From: Curtobacterium sp. VKM Ac-2922
GTDB taxonomy: Bacteria > Actinomycetota > Actinomycetes > Actinomycetales > Microbacteriaceae
Reading direction: 5' to 3'
NCBI RefSeq assembly: GCF_022815645.1
Contig: NZ_JALGRO010000008.1
Coordinates: 1-64,000, forward strand
Length of the DNA: 64,000 nucleotides
The position numbers and the translations under genes are program-made. The notes under the pieces are model-generated. The model was given only the letters and a program-made list of their open reading frames with translations, was not told the origin of the DNA and ran no database searches. This document shows positions 40,371 through 49,682 of the stretch, one piece after another; position 1 is the first letter of the stretch, and every line of letters starts with the position of its first letter.

Positions 40371-40769
40371 TCAGCGCGGACGACGGATCCGGATCGGGCC
40401 CTTCGCCGTGGACGGATCGACCACCGATCCCCCCTGCGTGATCTCGACCTCGCCCCGGGCGACCATCCGGCGGGCAGCACGGCGGGCGGGCTCCATCAGG
40501 TCGCGCCAGTCGTCGCCGCCGATCGCGCGCGCGGCATCGGACGGGCAGATGCTCGACGCGCGTGCCCGCGCATCGAGCAGCTCGGCGATCGTCCGTTCCA
40601 GGTCCCGGTCGGTGTCGTCGACCCGGTGCCGTCGGCAGGCGTCGGAACAGTACTTCGCGTCGGCCGCGGCGTTCGACGGCATCCGACGACCGCACGACGC
40701 GCAGGTGCGCTCGGCCTGCGCAGCGGCACTGCGCGCGGCATCGTCCTCGGTACGGATCGCTCGTCCCAT
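40371..40769 (-). CDS. DUF2256/DUF3253-type zinc-ribbon protein
   Basis: A 132-residue protein. The middle contains a four-cysteine zinc ribbon CASCGRRM...YCSDACRRHR (residues ~22-47), as in DUF2256. The C-terminal part (LERTIAELLDARARASSICPSDAARAIGGDDW, then ARRMVARGEVEITQGG) is a winged-helix-like DUF3253. Both domains often occur together in bacteria. Function unknown. Divergent from the GH13 gene, 61 bases apart. Confidence 0.85.
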   Translation of the reverse strand: MGRAIRTEDDAARSAAAQAERTCASCGRRMPSNAAADAKYCSDACRRHRVDDTDRDLERTIAELLDARARASSICPSDAARAIGGDDWRDLMEPARRAARRMVARGEVEITQGGSVVDPSTAKGPIRIRRPR

Positions 40770-40830
40770 GACCCCATCTTCGTCCGGCGGTGCTGCGGCA
40801 CGTCCAGCTGGCACTGGCACGATCAGAGCA

Positions 40831-42168
40831 GTGACCCCCGACACCGCAGCAGTCCGTCCGCACGAACCGGAGTGGGTGCGCCACGTCATGTGGTGGCACG
40901 TCTACCCACTGGGCTTCGTCGGCGCCGATGTCCGTCCGGACACGTCCGTCGCAGACCGTGCGGTGGAGCACCGGCTCGACCGGATCACCCCCTGGCTCGA
41001 CCACATCGTCGACCTCGGGCTGAACGGCCTGCTGCTCGGCCCGGTCTTCGCCAGTTCGACCCACGGCTACGACACGGTCGACCACCTGCAGATCGACCCG
41101 CGTCTGGGCGACGACGACGACTTCGACGCACTCGTCCGCGCCGCACACGACCGGGGCGTCCGTGTGCTGCTCGACGGCGTCTTCAACCACGTCGGCCGCG
41201 AGCACCCGGCGTTCCGTGCACTCGAGGCGCAGGGGCCGGACGCGCCCACCGCCGACCTGTTCGCCGTCGACTGGTCCGGGTGGCAGCCGGGGCAGCCCGT
41301 GCCGGTCGGCGACTTCGAGGGCCACGACATCCTGGTGGCGCTCGACCACGACACCCGCGCGACCGAGGACCTGGTGGTCGAGGTGATGACGCACTGGCTG
41401 GGACGCGGCGTCGACGGGTGGCGGCTCGACGCGGCGTACGCGGTCCCGCCGGCGTTCTGGGCGCGGGTGCTGCCGCGCGTGCGGGAGCGGTTCCCGGACG
41501 CCTGGTTCAGCGGCGAGGTCATCCACGGTGACGCGGCGGCGATCGTCACGGCGTCGACGATGGACTCGACGACGCAGTACGAACTGTGGCAGGGCATCTG
41601 GCACGGCATCGCGGACCGGAACTGCCACGAGCTCGCCCACGCGATCGAACGGCACGACGCCCTGCTGCCGACCTTCGTCCCGACGACGTTCGTGGGCAAC
41701 CACGACGTCACCCGGATCGCCAGCGCCGTGGGGGAGCGGTTCGCCGGGCACGCCGCGGCGGTGCTGTTCACGGTCGCCGGTACGCCGATCGTCTACGCGG
41801 GCGACGAGTACGGCTGGACGGGTGTGAAAGAGGAACGCGAGGGTGGCGACGACGCCGTCCGACCCGAGTTCCCCGCGACACCGCCGACCGCCGACACGCT
41901 GACGCACGCGTACGAGGCGCTCGTCGCCCTGCGGCGTCGCGCACCCTGGCTGCACCGTGCCCACACCGACGTCACGCACCTGACGAACACGGCGGTCGTC
42001 CTGCGCACCGCGACGGCCGACGCCGCGGTGGTGACCGCCCTGAACCTGGGCGACGACCCCGTCGAGCTGCCCGTGGCCGACGCGACGCAGGTCGAGGCGG
42101 GCGGGGGCGACCTGCGGGGCGCGACCCTGCGCCTCCCGGCCGCCGGATGGGCCGTCCTGTCGGGCTGA
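40831..42168 (+). CDS. alpha-amylase family enzyme, glycoside hydrolase family 13
   Basis: A 445-residue cytoplasmic GH13 enzyme. All four family regions are present: DGVFNHVG (~115-122), GWRLDAAY with nucleophile Asp200, FSGEVIHGD with acid/base Glu229, and FVGNHDV with His291 and Asp292. The C-terminal beta domain is short. It hydrolyses or transfers alpha-glucosyl bonds (maltodextrin, sucrose or trehalose relatives); subfamily cannot be fixed by eye. GTG start is taken as the only reasonable one upstream of the conserved WWHVYPLGF. Followed by a strong hairpin. Confidence 0.9.
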   Translation: MTPDTAAVRPHEPEWVRHVMWWHVYPLGFVGADVRPDTSVADRAVEHRLDRITPWLDHIVDLGLNGLLLGPVFASSTHGYDTVDHLQIDPRLGDDDDFDALVRAAHDRGVRVLLDGVFNHVGREHPAFRALEAQGPDAPTADLFAVDWSGWQPGQPVPVGDFEGHDILVALDHDTRATEDLVVEVMTHWLGRGVDGWRLDAAYAVPPAFWARVLPRVRERFPDAWFSGEVIHGDAAAIVTASTMDSTTQYELWQGIWHGIADRNCHELAHAIERHDALLPTFVPTTFVGNHDVTRIASAVGERFAGHAAAVLFTVAGTPIVYAGDEYGWTGVKEEREGGDDAVRPEFPATPPTADTLTHAYEALVALRRRAPWLHRAHTDVTHLTNTAVVLRTATADAAVVTALNLGDDPVELPVADATQVEAGGGDLRGATLRLPAAGWAVLSG

Positions 42169-42195
42169 CGCCCGCCCCGCCCGCCCTCCCCACAA

Positions 42196-42248
42196 CGCGA
42201 AAGCGACAGTTCGCCACCGATGTCCGGTGGCGAACTGTCGCTTTCGCG
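42196..42248. terminator. 24-bp perfect hairpin between GH13 and an ABC permease
   Basis: Arms of 24 bases beginning CGCGAAAGCGACAGTTCGCC (42196-42219) and their exact complement (42225-42248), with a 5-base loop. It is placed between convergent genes. It has no sequence relation to families 1 and 2 and looks like a third repeat family. Confidence 0.7.
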
Positions 42249-42284
42249 CGGAAGACGCGGCTCGCGCAGAGGACGCGCTGACCG

Positions 42285-43466
42285 CTACTTGCGCGCGGAC
42301 GCCGCCCGGCGCTTGTTGAACACGTCGAACGCGACGGCGGCGAGCAGCACCAGGCCCTTGATGAGCGACTGGTACTCGGTGCCGACACCGAGGATCGACA
42401 TGCCGTTGTTCAGCAGACCGATGATGAGACCACCGACGATGGCGCCCGGCACGGTGCCGATGCCGCCGGTGACGGCCGCACCACCGATGAACACGGCGGC
42501 GATGGCGTCGAGCTCGAAGCCGTTGCCGGCGCCCGGTGCCGCCAGGTTGAGCTGGCCCGTGAAGACCACACCCGCCAGTGCCGAGATGACGCCCATGTTC
42601 ACGAAGAGCAGGAACGTGACGCGCTTGGTCTTCACGCCGGACAGCTGCGCGGCCAGGGCGTTGCCGCCGATCGCGTAGATGTGCCGACCGAACACCGCGC
42701 TGCGCATGACGACCGAGTAGATGACCACCAGGGCACCCAGGACGACGAGCACGATCGGGGTGCCGTTGTAGCTGGCGAGCAGCAGCGCCACGTAGATCAC
42801 GAGCACCGCGCCGAACGCCGTCTTCACGATGAACCAGGCGAACGGCTCGCTCTCGAGCTGGTACTTGCGACGCGTCGCACGACCGCGGAAGGCCGTGATC
42901 ACCATGACCGCCGCGGCCGCGAAGCCCAGGATCATCGTGAGCGGCTCGTACCCGCTGGTGCCGAACGACGGCAGGAAGCCGGAGCCCAGCGAGCGGAACC
43001 CGGTCGGGAAGGGCGAGATCTGCTGGTTCTGCAGGACGATCTGCGCCGCACCACGGAACGCGAGCATGCCCGCCAGGGTGACGATGAAGGCCGGGATCCC
43101 GAAGTAGGCGATCCAGAAGCCCTGCCAGGCACCGACCAGTGCACCGACCACCAGGCAGAGCACGACGGCGATGGGCCACGGGATGTGCCACTGCGTGATC
43201 ATCACACCGGCCATGGCACCCGTGAAGGCGACGACCGAACCGACCGACAGGTCGATGTGGCCGGCGATGATGACCATCACCATGCCGATCGCCAGGATCA
43301 GGATGTAGCTGTTCTGCACGATCAGGTTCGAGACGTTGATCGGGGCGAGCGTGATGCCGTTCGTCGTCACCTGGAAGAAGATGACGATGACGATCAGCGC
43401 GATGAACAGGCCGATCTGTCGGAGCTGCCCGGTGAGGTAGCCGACGGCGGACTTAAGCGCGTTCAT
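42285..43466 (-). CDS. mmsB: multiple-sugar ABC permease (MmsB/GguB type)
   Basis: A 393-residue permease of the ribose/xylose (CUT2) class with about ten helices. [18 protein letters not shown] is the conserved segment of this class, and [12 protein letters not shown] is the C-terminus. The length and sequence fit the MmsB/GguB/XylH type used with ChvE-like binding proteins. It overlaps the upstream ATPase gene by 14 bases, so the two are coupled. Last gene of the operon. Confidence 0.92.
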   Translation of the reverse strand: MNALKSAVGYLTGQLRQIGLFIALIVIVIFFQVTTNGITLAPINVSNLIVQNSYILILAIGMVMVIIAGHIDLSVGSVVAFTGAMAGVMITQWHIPWPIAVVLCLVVGALVGAWQGFWIAYFGIPAFIVTLAGMLAFRGAAQIVLQNQQISPFPTGFRSLGSGFLPSFGTSGYEPLTMILGFAAAAVMVITAFRGRATRRKYQLESEPFAWFIVKTAFGAVLVIYVALLLASYNGTPIVLVVLGALVVIYSVVMRSAVFGRHIYAIGGNALAAQLSGVKTKRVTFLLFVNMGVISALAGVVFTGQLNLAAPGAGNGFELDAIAAVFIGGAAVTGGIGTVPGAIVGGLIIGLLNNGMSILGVGTEYQSLIKGLVLLAAVAFDVFNKRRAASARK

Positions 43467-45006
43467 TGACAGGGGTCTCCCGTTCCTGGGTCATGTACTG
43501 CATGAGGACCTCGGGCGTGGCCTCGGAGCGGGGCACGTCAGCGGTGATGGTGCCCTCGGACAGGGTGTAGATGCGGTCGCAGATGCCGAGGAGCTCGGGG
43601 AGCTCGGAGGAGATGACGATGACGCCCTTCCCCTGGTCTGCGAGCTGGTTGATGATCGTGTAGATCTCGTACTTCGCGCCGACGTCGATGCCACGCGTGG
43701 GCTCGTCGAGGATCAGCACGTCGGGGTCGGCGTACATCCACTTGGACAGCACGACCTTCTGCTGGTTCCCGCCGGAGAGCTTCCCCGTCACGACGTCGAC
43801 GTTCGGCGCCTTGATGTTGAGGCTCTTGAGGAACTGCGACGCCACGGTGGTCTCTTCGGACGCGTTGACGAAGCCCCACTTGGCGAGCTTGCCGAGCGCC
43901 GACCCGGAGACGTTCCGCTTGATGTCGTCGATCAGGTTCAGGCCGTAGCGCTTGCGGTCCTCGGTGACGTAGGCGATGCCGTTGTCGATCGCCTGCGAGA
44001 CCGTGTGCGTCTTGATCTGCTGGCCGCGCTTGTACACGGTGCCGCTGATGCCGGTGCCGTAGGACTGCCCGAACACGCTCATCGCGAGTTCGGTGCGCCC
44101 GGCGCCCATCAGGCCCGCGATGCCGACGACCTCGCCGGCACGGACGCTGAGGTTGGCCTGGTGGATGATCTCGCGCGAGGAGTCGAGCTGGTGGTGCACG
44201 GTCCAGTCCTCGATCCGCAGGAGCTCCTCGCCGATGACGGGTGCTTCGCGCTCGGGGTACCGGTTCGACAGGTCACGACCGACCATCCCGCGGATGATCC
44301 GGTCCTCGGACACGTCGTCGGCGTGCATGTCGAGCGTCTCGATGGTCTTGCCGTCGCGGATGATCGTGACCTTGTCCGCGATCGCCTTGATCTCGTTGAG
44401 CTTGTGGCTGATGATGATCGCCGTCATGCCCTCGGCCTGCAGCGTGCGGATCAGCTCGAGCAGGTGCGCCGAGTCGTCGTCGTTCAGGGCAGCGGTCGGC
44501 TCGTCGAGGATGAGCAGCTTGACCTTCTTGGACAGGGCCTTCGCGATCTCGACCAGCTGCTGCTTGCCGACACCCAGGTCCACGATCTTGGTGACCGGGT
44601 TGTCCTTGAGCCCGACGCGCTTGAGCAGCTCGGCGGCCGTCAGGTTCGTCTTGTTCCAGTCGATGAAGCCGCCCTTGGACTGCTCGTTGCCGAGGAAGAT
44701 GTTCTCGGCGATCGACAGGAAGGGGCTCAGCGCGAGCTCCTGGTGGATGATCACGACGCCCGAGGCCTCGGAGTCGTTGATGTCGGAGAACGACACGGGC
44801 TTGCCGTCGAGCAGGATCTGGCCGTCGAAGGAGCCGTGCGGGTACACGCCCGACAGCACCTTCATCAGCGTCGACTTGCCGGCGCCGTTCTCGCCGCAGA
44901 TCGCGTGGACCTGTCCGCGTTCGACCGCGATCGAGACCCCCTGCAGGGCCTTGACGCCGGGGAACGTCTTCGTGATGTCCCGCATCTCGAGGATGGTGTC
45001 CGCCAT
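43453..45006 (-). CDS. mmsA: multiple-sugar ABC ATPase (MmsA/GguA type)
   Basis: A 517-residue duplicated ATPase. First half: Walker [10 protein letters not shown] and signature LGVGKQQ (degenerate, as usual for CUT2), Walker B LLILDEP. Second half: the weak Walker A-like GLMGAGRTE, signature LSGGNQQK and Walker B VLILDEP. It binds MmsB. Start ATG 45006, with a family-1 palindrome 43 bases upstream. Confidence 0.93.
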   Translation of the reverse strand: MADTILEMRDITKTFPGVKALQGVSIAVERGQVHAICGENGAGKSTLMKVLSGVYPHGSFDGQILLDGKPVSFSDINDSEASGVVIIHQELALSPFLSIAENIFLGNEQSKGGFIDWNKTNLTAAELLKRVGLKDNPVTKIVDLGVGKQQLVEIAKALSKKVKLLILDEPTAALNDDDSAHLLELIRTLQAEGMTAIIISHKLNEIKAIADKVTIIRDGKTIETLDMHADDVSEDRIIRGMVGRDLSNRYPEREAPVIGEELLRIEDWTVHHQLDSSREIIHQANLSVRAGEVVGIAGLMGAGRTELAMSVFGQSYGTGISGTVYKRGQQIKTHTVSQAIDNGIAYVTEDRKRYGLNLIDDIKRNVSGSALGKLAKWGFVNASEETTVASQFLKSLNIKAPNVDVVTGKLSGGNQQKVVLSKWMYADPDVLILDEPTRGIDVGAKYEIYTIINQLADQGKGVIVISSELPELLGICDRIYTLSEGTITADVPRSEATPEVLMQYMTQERETPVNERA

Positions 45007-45048
45007 GTGGACGCCTTTCCGTCGTGCGCGCTGGGCGCGCTGGTGGAG

Positions 45049-45094
45049 ACGGACAGGAGGCGCGGTGCGAGCGTGCGCCGCGCCTCCTGTCCGT
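45049..45094 (-). terminator. family-1 palindrome between chvE and mmsA
   Basis: Arms ACGGACAGGAGGCGCGG and CCGCGCCTCCTGTCCGT with a 12-base partly paired centre. It lies between the binding-protein stop and the ATPase start within one operon, where a partial terminator or mRNA stabiliser would raise the amount of binding protein. Confidence 0.65.
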
Positions 45095-45108
45095 GAGATG
45101 GGCCCTGA

Positions 45109-46236
45109 CTACTTCAGGTCGGCTTCGGTGTAGTAGCCCGAGTCGATGAGGACTGCCTTGTAGTTGTCCTTCGTGACGACCGTCGGCTGGAACAGGTAGG
45201 TCGGGACGACCTTGACCTTGTTGTCGTAGCTCTTGGTGTCGTTGACCTCGGGCTTCTTGCCGGTGAGCAGGTCCTCCGCCATGGTGACGGACTGCTTGGC
45301 CAACTTGCGCGTGTCCTTGTAGATGGTCGAGTACTGCTGACCGGCGATGATCGACTTGACCGAGGCGGCCTCGGCGTCCTGGCCCGTGATGATCGGGAGG
45401 GGACGGTCACTGGTGCCGTAGCCGGCGCCCTGCAGAGCCGAGATGATGCCGATCGACATGCCGTCGTAGGGCGAGAGCACGCCGTTCAGCGTGGTGCCGC
45501 CCGAGTAGGACTTGGCGATCAGGTTCTGCATGCGGGACTTGGCGGTCGCCGGGTCCCACTGCTGCGTCGCGGCCTGCGAGAGCTGGTCCTGGCCGGACTG
45601 GATCTTCAGCGTGCCGTCGGCGATGTACGGCTTCAGGGTCTCCATCGCGCCGTTGAAGAAGAAGCTCGCGTTGTTGTCGTCGAGCGAGCCGGCGAAGACC
45701 TCGATGTTGAAGGGGCCCTTCTTGCCGGTCTTCTTGCCGTCGGCGTCCAGGACACCCAGGCCCGTCAGCAGGCTGTTCGCCTGGTCGACGCCGACCTTCT
45801 CGTTGTCGAACGACACGTAGTAGTCGACGTTCTTGTTGCCCGTCAGCAGGCGGTCGTAGGAGATCACCTTGATGCCGGCCTTGGCGGCGGCGTCGAGCTG
45901 GTCGGAGAGCGCGCCACCGTCGATCGACGCGATGATCAGGACCTTCGCGCCCTTGGTGATCATGTTGCTGACCTGTTGGGCCTGCTGCTGGACCTTGTTG
46001 TCCCCGTACTCCAGGTCGACCTTGTAGCCGGCCTTCTCGAGGTCGCTCTTGACGGCGTTGCCGTCCTTGATCCAGCGCTCGGAGACCTTGGTCGGCATGG
46101 CGACGCCCACCAGGGCGCCCTTGTTGTCGGTGGAGCTGCCGGTGTCGGCGGCACCACGGCCGCCGGCGGAGCAACCGGCGAGTGCGATCGCGATGCCGAG
46201 GGCGGCGACGCCCGCGACGATCCTGCGCTTCATCAT
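45109..46236 (-). CDS. chvE: ChvE-like multiple-sugar-binding lipoprotein
   Basis: A 375-residue CUT2 binding protein. Signal peptide ending in lipobox LAGC. Features of ChvE are GVAMPTKVSERWIKDGNAVKSDL, LIIASIDGGALSD and VISYDRLLTG. ChvE binds arabinose, galactose, glucose and xylose. It is the first gene of the chvE-mmsA-mmsB operon, and its promoter carries the GTGAGCGCTCAC operator that also lies before araB, so arabinose is a likely ligand here. Confidence 0.92.
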   Translation of the reverse strand: MMKRRIVAGVAALGIAIALAGCSAGGRGAADTGSSTDNKGALVGVAMPTKVSERWIKDGNAVKSDLEKAGYKVDLEYGDNKVQQQAQQVSNMITKGAKVLIIASIDGGALSDQLDAAAKAGIKVISYDRLLTGNKNVDYYVSFDNEKVGVDQANSLLTGLGVLDADGKKTGKKGPFNIEVFAGSLDDNNASFFFNGAMETLKPYIADGTLKIQSGQDQLSQAATQQWDPATAKSRMQNLIAKSYSGGTTLNGVLSPYDGMSIGIISALQGAGYGTSDRPLPIITGQDAEAASVKSIIAGQQYSTIYKDTRKLAKQSVTMAEDLLTGKKPEVNDTKSYDNKVKVVPTYLFQPTVVTKDNYKAVLIDSGYYTEADLK

Positions 46237-46326
46237 CGAAGTACCTCATGTTCCCGTCACGTCGACATCGACGTGAGCTGTGTGACGTCGGCTGCTGTGC
46301 CGTTGTCGGAGATGTGATCGCTCGGA

Positions 46327-46338
46327 GTGAGCGCTCAC
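46327..46338. promoter_or_regulatory. GTGAGCGCTCAC operator of the chvE operon
   Basis: Perfect 12-bp palindrome of the LacI type, directly downstream of the -10 box of the chvE promoter and 89 bases before the divergent LacI gene. The same sequence occurs twice before araB. Confidence 0.85.
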
Positions 46339-46367
46339 ATACTGGGCTTTGTGTCACGCCCTGTCAA
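46339..46367 (-). promoter_or_regulatory. chvE promoter
   Basis: On the minus strand a perfect -35 box TTGACA (46367-46362) is 17 bases from CAGTAT (46344-46339). The operator begins immediately after, so a bound repressor would block transcription start. The -35 is strong; the -10 is weak. Confidence 0.6.
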
Positions 46368-46426
46368 CTCAGGACATGAGCGATCTGCAAGGGCGCGCCG
46401 GTCACGCCGGGCGGTACGGTTGCCCG

Positions 46427-47467
46427 ATGACGACCACGGCGGCCGCGAACGGCAAGGGGCGGAAGGCTCCGACGATCTTCGACGTCGCCGAACGTGCGGG
46501 GGTGTCGCACCAGACCGTCTCCCGCGTGATCAACGGGGACCCGACCGTCCGCGACCACTTCCGCTCGCGTGTCACGACCGCCGTCGCCGAGCTCGGGTAC
46601 CGCCCGCGCGCGGCTGCCCGGGCGCTCGCCGGCGGTCGCAGCAAGGCCCTCGGACTGGTGACAGCCGGCGATGCGCTCTACGGACCTTCCAGCACCGCGA
46701 TCGGGTTCGAGCGCGCCGCCCGACACGCCGGCTACCACGTGCTGCTGTCGACGCTGCCCGAGGACCCGCGCCCGAACGACCTGTCGAACGCGCTCACCAC
46801 GCTGCTGGCGCAGGACGTCGCCGCGGTCGTGCTCGTCGCCGCCGACAACCGCGTGCTCGACTCGCTCGCGTCGCTGACCGTGCCGGTCGACGTGCCCGTG
46901 GTCGTGTCGAACGCGGTGCAGCGGGATGCCCGGCGCGCCGAACGGCTGCCCACGGTGGCGGCCGTCGCGATCGACCAGGCCGCCGGCACCCGGATGGCGA
47001 TGCGGCACCTGTTCGACCGTGGGTACCGCCGCATCGTGCACATCGCGGGGCCGACCGTGTCACAAGAGGCCGAGGTGCGCCGGGCGACCTACCTCGAGGT
47101 GATGACCGGCGCCGGACTCGAACCCGTGGTGCTCGACGGCGACTGGACCCCGGTGAGCGGGTTCGCGGCCGCCCGGACCCTCGACACCACCGCGGTCGAC
47201 GCGGTGTTCTGCGGGAACGACCAGATGGCGCTCGGGGTGCTGCACGCCTTCGCGGACGACGGGCTGCGCGTGCCGGACGACATCGCCGTGGTCGGTTTCG
47301 ACGACATCCCCGAGGCGGCGCACTTCACCCCGCCACTGACCACCGTCCGGCAGGACTTCAAGGCGATGGGGGAGCAGGTGCTCGCCACCGCCCGGTCGCT
47401 GGTCGAGGGTGAGCCGCTCGACGAGATCCTGCTGCAGCCCGAGCTCGTGGTGCGGCGCTCGGCGTAG
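46427..47467 (+). CDS. LacI-family regulator, candidate arabinose repressor
   Basis: A 346-residue repressor starting MTTTAAANGKGRKAPTIF. Helix-turn-helix TIFDVAERAGVSHQTVSRVI at ~16-35, hinge RAAARALAGG, then a sugar domain ending PPLTTVRQDFKAMGEQ. The longer frame to the left runs through the promoter region and is not used. Adjacent to chvE-mmsAB, with one GTGAGCGCTCAC site in the shared region. Because two more such sites precede araB and no regulator gene is adjacent to that operon other than a LacI with a different putative operator, I infer that this protein controls both loci. Confidence 0.9.
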   Translation: MTTTAAANGKGRKAPTIFDVAERAGVSHQTVSRVINGDPTVRDHFRSRVTTAVAELGYRPRAAARALAGGRSKALGLVTAGDALYGPSSTAIGFERAARHAGYHVLLSTLPEDPRPNDLSNALTTLLAQDVAAVVLVAADNRVLDSLASLTVPVDVPVVVSNAVQRDARRAERLPTVAAVAIDQAAGTRMAMRHLFDRGYRRIVHIAGPTVSQEAEVRRATYLEVMTGAGLEPVVLDGDWTPVSGFAAARTLDTTAVDAVFCGNDQMALGVLHAFADDGLRVPDDIAVVGFDDIPEAAHFTPPLTTVRQDFKAMGEQVLATARSLVEGEPLDEILLQPELVVRRSA

Positions 47468-47615
47468 CGCGAGGTTGATGCGCGGCGCGAGGTTGACCGC
47501 GTGGTGCGCGGTGCGAGGTTGCTGCGCGGTGCGAGGTTGACCGCGTGGTGCGCGGTGCGAGGTTGACCGCGTGGTGCGCGCTTGTTCCGCGGCACCGGGC
47601 GGCCAACCTCGCACC
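47468..47615. repeat. tandem GCGAGGTTG repeats with inverted copy
   Basis: Five copies of GCGAGGTTG, alternating long (about 26-bp unit GCGAGGTTGACCGCGTGGTG plus GCGCG) and short spacing, from 47468 to about 47580, then the inverse CCAACCTCGCACC at 47603-47615. The remainder of the 236-base gap to the next gene holds related sequence (GCACCGTGCGCGCCCGGCG). The same family occurs at 27905-28027. No gene is visible. The gap separates two convergent genes. Confidence 0.75.
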
Positions 47616-47703
47616 AGCGGCGAAGCTCGCACGGTGCTCGGTCGGTCCGAGATCAACACGGCGCCGCACCGTGCCGCGAACCCCGCACCGTGCGCGCCCG
47701 GCG

Positions 47704-48654
47704 TCAGCCCTTCAGCGCCCCGGACGACAGGCCCGCGACGTAGAACCGCTGCAGCCCGATGTAGAGCGCGATGCACGGGATCATCGCCACGACCGACCCC
47801 GCCACCAGGTTGCCGTACGACACCTGCCCGTAGGCACCCGTCTGCAGGTTGAGCAGCGCGACCGGCAGCGTGTACAGCGAGTCCTTCGTCAGGAACGTCA
47901 GCGCCCCGAGGAACTCGGTCCACGAGGCCAGGAACGCGTACAGCGCCGCGGTGGCCGCACCGGGCAGCAGCAGCGGGCGGAGCACCGACACGACGACCCG
48001 GAAGCGCGACGCACCGTCGACGAACGCGGAGTCCTCGAGTTCGGTGGGCACCGACTCGAACGCGTTCCGCATCACGAACACCCCGAAGGGCAGGTTCACC
48101 GTCGTGTAGAAGAGCACCAGCCCGAGCAGCGAGTTCGTCAGCTTCAACGCGTTCATCTCGAGGTACAGCGGCGTCAGGATCGCCTGGAACGGCACCATCA
48201 TCGTGAGCAGGACCAACCCGAACACGAGCCCTGCGCCGCGGAACCGGAAGCGGGCGAACCCGTACCCGGCCATCGTCGCCAGGACCGCGGTCAGGACGGC
48301 CGTCGACACCGACACGATCAGCGAGTTCAGGACGCCGGTCAGCAGGTGCGACGACGACCCGAACACGGCCGCGAAGTTCTGCCACCCGAGTCGGAAGAAC
48401 GTCGCCGGGTCCGGCGCCGCGGTGATGACGGCCTCGGGCTGGAACGCCCGCAGGATCGCCCAGACCAGCGGGACGCCGAACACCAGCGCCGCTCCGATGC
48501 CGGCGATGGCGTACAGGGTGCGCTTGACCACGGTGTCGCGGGGGTGCTGCACGCTGCCCTGGTGGTGTCGGCGGCGTCGGCCGGGGTCGGTGGTCAGCGT
48601 GCGGGTCGAGGCGTCGGGCACGGGTGCGACGGCACGGGAGGTGGTGGTGCTCAT
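47704..48654 (-). CDS. sugar ABC transporter permease (MalG type) of the GH127 operon
   Basis: A 316-residue permease with six helices. The usual EAA loop is changed to LEDSAFVDGASRFRVVVSVLRPL, which keeps the essential Gly. A ~40-residue basic N-terminus precedes the first helix. It is last gene of the GH127-binding protein-permease-permease operon, 4 bases after the previous permease. Confidence 0.9.
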   Translation of the reverse strand: MSTTTSRAVAPVPDASTRTLTTDPGRRRRHHQGSVQHPRDTVVKRTLYAIAGIGAALVFGVPLVWAILRAFQPEAVITAAPDPATFFRLGWQNFAAVFGSSSHLLTGVLNSLIVSVSTAVLTAVLATMAGYGFARFRFRGAGLVFGLVLLTMMVPFQAILTPLYLEMNALKLTNSLLGLVLFYTTVNLPFGVFVMRNAFESVPTELEDSAFVDGASRFRVVVSVLRPLLLPGAATAALYAFLASWTEFLGALTFLTKDSLYTLPVALLNLQTGAYGQVSYGNLVAGSVVAMIPCIALYIGLQRFYVAGLSSGALKG

Positions 48655-48658
48655 GGCG

Positions 48659-49600
48659 TCAGTCCTTCTCTCGGAGTGCCCAGAACTGGAACAGGGTGAC
48701 CGCCGCGATGACCACGACGAGCGCGATCGACTCGGCCGTGGCGGCGCCGAGCTGCAGGTTCACGAACCCGCGGTTGTAGATCGCGTTGACGATCGTCGTG
48801 GTCTCGGTACCGGGGCCGCCCTGCGTCAGGATGTAGAACTGGTTGAACGCGAGCAGCGAGCCGATCACCGAGATGATCACGCTCAGCGCGATCGTCTGGC
48901 GGATCATCGGCAGCGTGATCAGGCGCTCGGTCTGCCACCACGACGCGCCCTCGAGCTGCGCGGACTCGTAGACCTCGTCGGGGATGCCCTGCATGGCGGA
49001 CATCAGCAGCACCATCGTCAGCCCGGACACCGCCCACACGACCAGGACGCAGATCAGCCCGGTCGCGAGCGGGCCGTTGACCAGCCACGCGGTGCTGCCG
49101 TCGGTGATGTGCAGCGCCTTCAGCACGATGTTGACGGCGCCGGACCCCGGCTGCGCCTCGAGCACGAGCATGAAGCTCAGGGTGGTCAGGCCGACGACGT
49201 ACGGCAGGAAGAAGACCGTCCGCAGCAGGGTCGAGCCGCGGCGTCGTGCTCGGACCAGGATCGCCAGGAAGTACCCGAGCACCAGGATCGGCACGGTCAC
49301 GATCGCCGTGTACAGCAGCGTGTACCCGATCGCGTGCACGAAGGTCGGGTCCTGGAACAGCGTCGCGTAGTTCTGCAGCCCGATGAACCGGTACGGGCCG
49401 ATCAGCGGCCAGTTGGTGAACGAGATGTACAGCGCGAACAGCAGCGGCACCAGGACGAACACGGCGACGAACAGGATCGCCGGGGTGACGAGCAGCGCAC
49501 CGGCGCGCGGCGGGTGCGTGAGGGAGTTCCGTGACGGGCCGGAGCCGCGACCGAGGGGTCGACGGCCGACGGCCGAGCGCTTCGCCGAGATGGTCGACAT
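48659..49600 (-). CDS. sugar ABC transporter permease (MalF type) of the GH127 operon
   Basis: A 313-residue permease with six helices and EAA-like loop YESAQLEGASWWQTERLITLPM. TQGGPGTETTTIVNAIYNRGF is typical of this subunit. Start at the ATG giving MSTISAKRSAVG. It lies 82 bases after the binding-protein gene. Confidence 0.9.
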   Translation of the reverse strand: MSTISAKRSAVGRRPLGRGSGPSRNSLTHPPRAGALLVTPAILFVAVFVLVPLLFALYISFTNWPLIGPYRFIGLQNYATLFQDPTFVHAIGYTLLYTAIVTVPILVLGYFLAILVRARRRGSTLLRTVFFLPYVVGLTTLSFMLVLEAQPGSGAVNIVLKALHITDGSTAWLVNGPLATGLICVLVVWAVSGLTMVLLMSAMQGIPDEVYESAQLEGASWWQTERLITLPMIRQTIALSVIISVIGSLLAFNQFYILTQGGPGTETTTIVNAIYNRGFVNLQLGAATAESIALVVVIAAVTLFQFWALREKD

Positions 49601-49682
49601 GACGTGCACCTCTCTGTGCAGCGGGTGGAACCGGGTGGAACGGGGTGGTCCGGGACGGATCGACGGCCGGACCGGGGCTCGG

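Noticed and set aside
47468..47615. CRISPR array
   Set aside because: The repeats are short, directly adjoining and unequal, with no unique spacers and no cas genes.
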